19,446 nt of DNA, from contig CAYPZL010000106.1 in assembly GCA_964415045.1 (NCBI GenBank), positions 1 to 19,446 on the forward strand, read 5' to 3'. Each line of letters begins with the position of its first letter. Within the stretch, counting starts at the first letter, position 1. The notes under the pieces are model-generated. The model was not told the DNA's origin and searched no databases. It was given only the letters and a program-made list of their open reading frames with translations. Both the position numbers and the translations under genes were made by a program. Below are positions 14,427 to 19,446 of this stretch, piece after piece. The stretch is from CAYPZL01 sp964415045 (lineage in GTDB: Bacteria; Planctomycetota; Phycisphaerae; Sedimentisphaerales; Anaerobacaceae).

Positions 14427-16049
14427 ATGGCAAAGCAATTGATGTTTGACGATACCGCACGGACGGAGCTGCGGGAAGGGTTGAAGCAACTGGCGGCCGC
14501 CGTCAAAGTCACTCTCGGCCCCACCGGGCGCAACGTCGTGCTGCACAAGAGCTGGGGCTCTCCGAAGGTGACGAAGGACGGGGTTTCGGTCAGCAAGGAA
14601 ATCGAGCTGCCCGAGCCGTTCAAGAACATGGGCGCCAAGATGGTCAACGAGGTCGCCAGCAAGACCTCCGACGTCGTCGGCGACGGGACCACGACGTCCA
14701 TCGTCCTGGCCGAGGCGATCTACCTGGAAGGCCTCAAGCACGTCACCGCCGGGGCCAATCCCATGGCGCTCTACCGCGGAATCAGCAAGGCCTGTGAAGT
14801 GGCCACGAATTTCATTTCGGACGTGAGCGTTCCGGTCAAGGGCCACGAGGACATCGCCAAGGTGGCGACCATTAGCGCCAATAACGACGACGCCGTGGGC
14901 GAGATCCTCGCCGACGCCATCGACGCCGTCGGCAAGGAAGGCGTTATCGAGGTCGAAGAAGGCCGGGGCATGGCCAACGAGCTCAACGTTGTCGAGGGCA
15001 TGCAGTTCGACCGCGGATTCCTTTCCCCTTACTTCGTGACCAATCCCGAGACGCTGGAGACCGTTCTCGAAGACGCCTACATTCTGCTGCACGAAAAGAA
15101 AATCTCCAACGTCCGCGAGTTTATTCCGCTGCTGGAGAAGATTGCGCAGGTCGGGCGGCCCCTGCTGGTCATCGCCGAAGACGTCGAGGGCGAGGCCATG
15201 GCGGCTCTGGTCATCAACCGCCTCCAGGGCGTCCTGAAGGTCTGTGCGGTCAAGGCCCCCGGCTTCGGCGACCGACGCAAGGCCATGCTCCAGGACATCG
15301 CCATCCTCACCGGCGGCCAGGTCATCACCGAAGACCTCGGCATCAAGCTCGAGAGCATCGAGCTGACGCAGTTGGGCCAGGCCAAGAAGATCGTCATCAA
15401 CAAGGACGATACGACGATCATCGAAGGGGCCGGCAAGAAGAAGGACATCCAGGCCCGCTGCGATCAGATTCGCGCGCAGATCGAGAAAACCACCAGCGAC
15501 TACGACCGGGAGAAGCTCCAGGAACGTCTGGCCAAGCTGACCGGCGGCGTCGCCATCATCAACGCCGGGGCCGCAACCGAAACGGAGATGAAAGAGCGCA
15601 AGGACCTGCTGGACGACGCCCTGCACGCCACACGGGCGGCCACGGCCGAAGGCGTCGTCCCCGGAGGCGGCGTCATCTTCCTGCGGGCCCTCAAGGAAGT
15701 CGAGAAGGCCCGCGCCAAGGCACGCGGTGAGGAGAAGATCGGCTTCGATATCGTAGCCGGCGCCCTGAAGACACCGACGCGCCAAATCGTGGACAACGCC
15801 GGCGAAGAAGGTGACGTGGTCGTCGCCCAACTGCTGGAAAAGCTGGAAAAACAGAAGAATATCGGTTACAACGCCAATACCGGTGAATTCGTGGACATGA
15901 TGAAGGCCGGCATTATCGACCCGGCCAAGGTGGCTCGCACCGCGCTGGAGATGGCCGCTTCGGTCGCCGGCTTGATGCTGACCACCAACGTTCTCGTCAC
16001 CGAGCTGAAGGATGAAGAAGAGGAGCCCATCGCCGGCTCCGTTCGTTAG
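14427..16049 (+). CDS. groEL: Chaperonin GroEL, copy 2
   Basis: A 540-aa chaperonin subunit encoded directly after groES, so probably the main GroES partner. ATPase residues are present: D51 in KVTKDGV, D86 in VVGDGTTT, and the later Asp in LLDDALHATRAA. The apical substrate face reads FLSPYF, with Phe198 where E. coli has Tyr199 and the second Tyr kept. The C-terminus is the unusual part: it ends ELKDEEEEPIAGSVR and has no Gly-Gly-Met tail, which in other chaperonins lines the cavity floor. Position 88-91 reads TTTS where copy 1 has TTTA. GAGG lies nine bases before the ATG. It clearly differs from copy 1 along the whole length, so this is an old duplication and not a recent one. A 51-base hairpin separates it from dnaJ. 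Confidence 0.97.
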   Translation: MAKQLMFDDTARTELREGLKQLAAAVKVTLGPTGRNVVLHKSWGSPKVTKDGVSVSKEIELPEPFKNMGAKMVNEVASKTSDVVGDGTTTSIVLAEAIYLEGLKHVTAGANPMALYRGISKACEVATNFISDVSVPVKGHEDIAKVATISANNDDAVGEILADAIDAVGKEGVIEVEEGRGMANELNVVEGMQFDRGFLSPYFVTNPETLETVLEDAYILLHEKKISNVREFIPLLEKIAQVGRPLLVIAEDVEGEAMAALVINRLQGVLKVCAVKAPGFGDRRKAMLQDIAILTGGQVITEDLGIKLESIELTQLGQAKKIVINKDDTTIIEGAGKKKDIQARCDQIRAQIEKTTSDYDREKLQERLAKLTGGVAIINAGAATETEMKERKDLLDDALHATRAATAEGVVPGGGVIFLRALKEVEKARAKARGEEKIGFDIVAGALKTPTRQIVDNAGEEGDVVVAQLLEKLEKQKNIGYNANTGEFVDMMKAGIIDPAKVARTALEMAASVAGLMLTTNVLVTELKDEEEEPIAGSVR

Positions 16050-16057
16050 ATAAGGTC

Positions 16058-16108
16058 CCGGGTCGTGGCCCATTTGCCCACGCAAGGCGAATGGGCCGCG
16101 TCACCCGG
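16058..16108 (+). promoter_or_regulatory. Long hairpin in the groEL2-dnaJ gap
   Basis: Paired arms are CCGGGT (16058-16063) with ACCCGG (16103-16108), CGT (16064-16066) with GCG (16098-16100), and GGCCCATTTGCC (16067-16078) with GGCGAATGGGCC (16086-16097), with one G-U pair inside the last stem, a two-base bulge (16101-16102) and a seven-base loop. About 21 pairs in all. There is no T-run, so simple termination is unlikely. The 3' arm ends ten bases before the dnaJ ATG, covering the only G-rich bases where a ribosome could bind. It may be an RNA thermometer, an mRNA-processing site or a stability element. Confidence 0.55.
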
Positions 16109-16118
16109 ATAACAACCT

Positions 16119-17249
16119 ATGGCCAAACGGGACTACTACGAAGTACTGGGGGTCGAGAAGAGCGCCTCGGCCGATGAGATCAAGCGCGCGTACCGGCGCC
16201 TGGCCATCAAGTTCCACCCCGACAAGAATCCCGGCGACAAGGAAGCCGAGGCCAAATTCAAGGAGTGCGCCGAGGCCTACGAGGTTCTCAGCGACGCCGA
16301 GAAGCGCAAGCAGTACGACCAGTTCGGCCATGAGGGGTTGCGCGGCGCCGGCATGCACGATTTCTCGCGTATGAACGTCGAGGACATCTTCAGCATGTTC
16401 GGTTTCGACGATTTTTTCAGCGGGATCTTCGGTGGAGGCCGACGCGGCGGCGGTCGACGCGGCGGTCCGGCCCGCGGCTACGACCTCGAAACGAGCGTTG
16501 AGCTGTCGCTCCAGGAAATCGCCCACGGCGCCGAAAAAACGATTGAATTCACCCGCCAGGACCGCTGCCCCGACTGCAGCGGCACCGGCGCGGCCAAGGG
16601 CAGCCAGCCGACCCGGTGCTCGCTTTGCGGAGGCACCGGCCAGGTCGCCAAGGGAGGCGGCTTCTTCCAGATGGTCTCGGCGTGCCCCCAATGTCGCGGC
16701 GAGGGCAAGGTCATCACCAACCCGTGCCGCACGTGCAAGGGCAGCGGGCGCGTGCCGAAGAAACGCAAGGTCACGATCAAGGTCCCCGCGGGCGTCCACG
16801 AGGGCCAGGGCATCCGCGTCGCCGGCGAAGGCGAGCCCGGCCGCGGCGGAGGCCCCAACGGAGACCTCTATTGCTACGTCCGCATCAAGCCGCATGAGTT
16901 CCTCGAACGCGATGGAAATACCCTCATCGCCGTCGTGCCCATCAGCTTCACCCAGGCGGCCCTCGGCGCGACGATCGACGTGCCCAGTCTCAACGGCAAA
17001 CAACAGTTGAAAATCCCCGCGGGGACCCAGTACGGCAGCCTCTTTCGCATCCGTGGCCAGGGACTGCCCGACATACGCACCGGACGCCGGGGCGACCAGC
17101 TCGTGCAGATCACCGTCGAGACGCCCGCCAATCTGAACGCCAAACAGGAAGAGCTGCTGCGGCAGTTCGCCCAGACGGAAAACAAGCGGGTCTCTCCAAA
17201 GTCACAAGGTTTCTTCGAGAAATTGAAGCGACATTTCGGTAATCACTGA
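16119..17249 (+). CDS. dnaJ: Chaperone protein DnaJ
   Basis: A full-length type I DnaJ (Hsp40) of 376 aa that delivers substrates to DnaK and triggers its ATPase. The J domain fills residues 1-70 with the HPD triad at 33-35. A short Gly/Phe-rich linker follows (about 77-118) with Arg-Gly repeats (GGGRRGGGRRGG). The zinc domain has all four CxxCxGxG units: Cys150/153, 167/170, 189/192 and 203/206. The C-terminal substrate-binding barrels follow (RKVTIKVPAGV, GGPNGDLYCYVRIKPHEFLERDGN). There is no good ribosome-binding site before the ATG at 16119; the upstream bases are taken up by a long hairpin. The stop overlaps the grpE start by one base. dnaK is not in the window. Confidence 0.96.
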   Translation: MAKRDYYEVLGVEKSASADEIKRAYRRLAIKFHPDKNPGDKEAEAKFKECAEAYEVLSDAEKRKQYDQFGHEGLRGAGMHDFSRMNVEDIFSMFGFDDFFSGIFGGGRRGGGRRGGPARGYDLETSVELSLQEIAHGAEKTIEFTRQDRCPDCSGTGAAKGSQPTRCSLCGGTGQVAKGGGFFQMVSACPQCRGEGKVITNPCRTCKGSGRVPKKRKVTIKVPAGVHEGQGIRVAGEGEPGRGGGPNGDLYCYVRIKPHEFLERDGNTLIAVVPISFTQAALGATIDVPSLNGKQQLKIPAGTQYGSLFRIRGQGLPDIRTGRRGDQLVQITVETPANLNAKQEELLRQFAQTENKRVSPKSQGFFEKLKRHFGNH

Positions 17250-17890
17250 TGACGGATAAAAAGAAACCCAAGCCCAAAGACATGGACGCCAAGGCGCTGC
17301 GCAAGGAGTTGCAGCGGCTCGAAGAGCAGTCGAACGGTTTGAAGAAGGAACGAGACGAGCTGTTCGAGAAGCTCCAGCGCGTCATGGCCGACTACGCCAA
17401 TTTCCAGAAGCGTTCGTCCAAACAGATCAGCGACAGCGTCGCGTACGAGAAGGAGAACATCATACGAACGCTGCTGCCCGTGCTGGACAACTTCGAGCAC
17501 ACGTTGCAGAAATCGCACGCGGCCGAGAGTGTGGAGGTCGTCCTCAAGGGCGTTCAAATCATCTACGACCAGATGAACGACGTTTTGGCCTCGCACGGCG
17601 TGGAGAAAATCCCGGCGTTGGATGAGACGTTCGATCCGGCCCGACACGAGGCGATGCTGCGACGCGAGGAGCCCGACAAGCCCGATCATGCCGTCCTGGA
17701 AGAATTTCAGAAGGGCTATCAACTGAACGGCCGGGTCATCCGGCCCAGCAAGGTCGTCGTCAATCGAATTGAGGCCGAGGAAAAGGCCGAAACACAGGAA
17801 CAACAACCAGCACCTCCAGCCGAAGAGGTCCCCGAGGAAACACAGGACGCCGAAAGGGACGCCTGCGAGCACGAGGAGGGCACGGAGTAA
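17249..17890 (+). CDS. grpE: Nucleotide exchange factor GrpE
   Basis: A 213-aa GrpE, the dimeric factor that makes DnaK release ADP. A long coiled coil runs from about residue 12 to 110, containing the family signature ADYANFQKRSSKQ. The beta domain that contacts DnaK follows, with ETFDPARHEAMLR and the characteristic KGYQLNGRVIRPSKVVVN. A Glu/Pro/Gln-rich acidic tail of about 40 residues is added after the conserved domain. The ATG overlaps the dnaJ stop (TGATG), so translation is probably coupled. The order dnaJ-grpE differs from the common grpE-dnaK-dnaJ arrangement. Confidence 0.95.
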   Translation: MTDKKKPKPKDMDAKALRKELQRLEEQSNGLKKERDELFEKLQRVMADYANFQKRSSKQISDSVAYEKENIIRTLLPVLDNFEHTLQKSHAAESVEVVLKGVQIIYDQMNDVLASHGVEKIPALDETFDPARHEAMLRREEPDKPDHAVLEEFQKGYQLNGRVIRPSKVVVNRIEAEEKAETQEQQPAPPAEEVPEETQDAERDACEHEEGTE

Positions 17891-17895
17891 CACGA

Positions 17896-18204
17896 ATGCC
17901 TACGTACGATTACGAATGTCAACAATGCGGACACGAGTTCGAGCAGTTCCAGAACATCACCGCCAACCCGCTGCGCAAATGTCCTGAGTGCGGCGCCATG
18001 GCCTTGAAGCGGTTGATCGGGACCGGGGCCGGGATCCTCTTCAAAGGCTCCGGGTTCTACGAAACCGATTATCGCAGCGACAGCTACAAGAAGGCCGCCC
18101 AGAAGGACAAAGGCGGATCATCCACGAAAAGTTCCGACAAGAAAGAAAAGAAGACCGAAAGCAAATCCGCCGCGCCCGCCGCCGAGAAGAAAAAATCCGC
18201 GTAG
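17896..18204 (+). CDS. FmdB-family zinc ribbon protein
   Basis: A 102-aa protein with the FmdB/CxxC_CxxC_SSSS-type zinc ribbon at the N-terminus: MPTYDYECQQCGHEF, with metal ligands Cys8, Cys11, Cys29 and Cys32. The ribbon is followed by GAGILFKGSGFYETDYR, which is also typical of the family, and then a Lys/Ser/Glu-rich tail of about 35 residues that is probably disordered. The biochemical role of the family is poorly known; it was first noted beside formamidase genes as a putative regulator. It starts five bases after the grpE stop, with GGAG at the end of grpE serving as its ribosome-binding site, so it belongs to the dnaJ-grpE transcript. Confidence 0.88.
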   Translation: MPTYDYECQQCGHEFEQFQNITANPLRKCPECGAMALKRLIGTGAGILFKGSGFYETDYRSDSYKKAAQKDKGGSSTKSSDKKEKKTESKSAAPAAEKKKSA

Positions 18205-18242
18205 TCGCCCGCGAAGCCCTCTTCTGCCTGCCCTGACCGGCG

Positions 18243-18445
18243 TCACATCCCCGGCCGGCCCGCGTTCGTCGCCGGCGCGATCCGGTCGTACGCCGGAAGT
18301 GCCCTTCCATCTTTGAGACGAATGCCGGCGGCGTGCATCGGCGATTGTCCGTCGCAGCCCGTCGGCAGGGACTCGATCTCCAGCCACCCCTTGTCGACCA
18401 TGCGGTCCATCAGGGTCTTTACGGTGCTGCAGGCGCGGTTGCGGC
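18243..18445 (-). pseudogene. Possible winged-helix regulator remnant
   Basis: The minus frame reads ACSTVKTLMDRMVDKGWLEI, which resembles the recognition helix and wing of a winged-helix protein (the BlaI/MecI type has T-V-x-x-L-x-x-L-x-x-K-G at this place). The rest (about 45 residues after it) does not match BlaI. Upstream on this strand, from 18446 to 18671, the frame stays open but looks non-coding. No start with a ribosome-binding site is visible. It may be a broken regulator or chance similarity. Confidence 0.25.
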
Positions 18446-18869
18446 CGTACCCACTACCTGGCAAATTTGGCGATCTGTGTGAACTGAGAATGTTGGGCGA
18501 TTTGGGGCGGCTCACAAGAGGCCCTTTGGGGGCAACCAAGGAACTTCCCAATTCATAGGCGGCGCTGTACGCCTCTGCGACACCGTGCAAGACGCCGGGT
18601 GTAAACCCCGCAAGCACGTCCAAAAACCATATCTCGCTGCGGCCGATTCCGCCGTTGGCTGCAACCTCCATCCATCGAGGGCCAACTGCATCTCACTGCC
18701 AAAAAGGTTGAAATCAGGAACGCACGTCCGCGTGACCTTTCGGCCAGATCGCAGTCAGTCGAAGCAACGTCATTTTTATTAAACCTGTAGCAGTATCAGG
18801 TGACGATGAAGAAGACAAGGAAGCTGCAACTTCCTCCGAGTTCTTTGGAAACAGTGAAAGCAGAATGAC
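18446..18869. other. Interval with no supported gene
   Basis: About 420 bases between the possible regulator remnant and the response regulator. Base composition drops toward the right end (catttttattaaacc near 18770-18785). Two similar strings, tttggcgatct (18468-18478) and ttgggcgattt (18493-18503), sit 25 bases apart. A short plus frame just before 18870 encodes an acidic stretch (SGDDEEDKEAATSSEFF) but has a stop close upstream, so I do not call it. Confidence 0.4.
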
Positions 18870-19403
18870 ATGCCCACCCGTAAAGACACGGCACACGCCG
18901 GCAGACAAGAGGCGTTCTCAGCCGCCGCGACGCCACGAGAGGAGCCTATAGTCTTCATTGTGGATGACGATGAGGCGTTACGTGGCAGCCTCGCCCTGCT
19001 CATGGAGGCAGTGAAGCTGAAGGCGGAGACATTTGCGACCGCTGACGAGTTTCTCGCGTGCTACGAACCTGGCCAATTGGGTTGTCTGGTGCTTGATGTC
19101 CGCCTTCCCGGCATGAGCGGCCTGCAACTCCAGGAAGAGTTACTGGCGCGCGATATCGAGCTGCCCATCATCTTCATCTCCGGTTATGCGGACTTACCGA
19201 TGGCGGTGGAGGCGATGAGGAAAGGCGCGTTCCACTTCATCGAGAAACCGGTTCGAGGCCAGACCTTGCTGGATGAAATCAACGCCGCCATCGCCTTCCA
19301 CAAGAGGCGTCGACGACTTCGAACAACCGCTCAGGCAGTGGCCGCCAGGATCGAGACACTGACGCCGCGGGAACTGCAAGTCCTTGATTTGATTAGGGCG
19401 TGA
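18870..19403 (+). CDS. FixJ-type response regulator, truncated in the HTH domain
   Basis: A two-component response regulator of 177 aa. The receiver domain is complete: acidic pocket IVDDDE (residues 30-35), phospho-acceptor Asp76 in LVLDVRLPGMSG, Ser104 in IFISGYAD and Lys126 in FIEKPV, all in the FixJ style. A linker helix follows, and then the LuxR-type DNA-binding domain begins (ETLTPRELQVLDLIRA) but a TGA at 19401 ends the protein there. Relatives go on for another 45-50 residues (about 200-210 aa in all). None of the three frames after 19390 resumes a helix-turn-helix, so a simple one-base slip does not explain it within the visible sequence; a junction with inserted DNA is possible. 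The ATG at 18870 has only a weak ribosome-binding site. No histidine kinase gene lies upstream. Confidence 0.78.
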   Translation: MPTRKDTAHAGRQEAFSAAATPREEPIVFIVDDDEALRGSLALLMEAVKLKAETFATADEFLACYEPGQLGCLVLDVRLPGMSGLQLQEELLARDIELPIIFISGYADLPMAVEAMRKGAFHFIEKPVRGQTLLDEINAAIAFHKRRRRLRTTAQAVAARIETLTPRELQVLDLIRA

Positions 19404-19446
19404 CTTGCATGCCGCTACCCTGTTTTTCTGTATAGACGACGCACCA

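Noticed and set aside
14322..16085. A 587-codon open frame antisense to groES and groEL2
   Set aside because: Same effect: it lies opposite certain chaperonin genes, and its translation resembles that of the antisense frame at groEL1, as expected of two related sense genes.

Overview
The window looks like a piece of a GC-rich bacterial chromosome, most plausibly a planctomycete of the Phycisphaerae/Sedimentisphaerales kind. This is an inference from gene style: a lone prepilin-like protein with a very conserved N-terminus, a PilM-like ATPase far from other pilus genes, two different GroELs, a secreted TolB-like propeller and a lipoprotein fucosidase. No rRNA, tRNA or CRISPR array was found, so the assignment rests on proteins only.

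Layout. (1) Positions 1-4346: a single large restriction-modification gene on the minus strand, visibly less GC-rich than the rest, with short repeated motifs at its upstream edge; it reads as a recently acquired defence gene. (2) 4347-6006: a secreted beta-propeller protein (minus) and, divergently, an unrecognised 88-aa protein. (3) 6040-8392: a minus-strand group STAS domain protein, PilM-like ATPase, metallophosphoesterase. (4) 8739-10246: a prepilin-like protein (plus) convergent with an unrecognised 151-aa protein (minus). (5) 10826-18204: a plus-strand protein-quality-control block: groEL1, GH29 alpha-L-fucosidase lipoprotein, groES, groEL2, dnaJ, grpE and an FmdB-type zinc ribbon protein. 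(6) 18205-19446: a degraded-looking stretch with a possible regulator remnant, then a FixJ-type response regulator that stops inside its DNA-binding domain.

How the genes fit. GroES and GroEL2 should form the folding chamber, and DnaJ and GrpE are the co-chaperone and nucleotide exchange factor for a DnaK that must lie elsewhere. GroEL1 keeps the ATPase residues and the GGM tail but differs in its substrate-binding face, so it may be a specialised paralogue. GroEL2 lacks the GGM tail although it is the copy next to groES. No CIRCE operator is visible at either groEL. The groES gene has a good extended -10 promoter just after the fucosidase stop, and the 69-base groEL2-dnaJ gap holds a long hairpin that reaches into the dnaJ ribosome-binding region.

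I did not find a clear new multi-gene system. The most interesting items are the split and diverged groEL pair, the dnaJ leader hairpin, the STAS-PilM pairing and the standalone restriction-modification gene.
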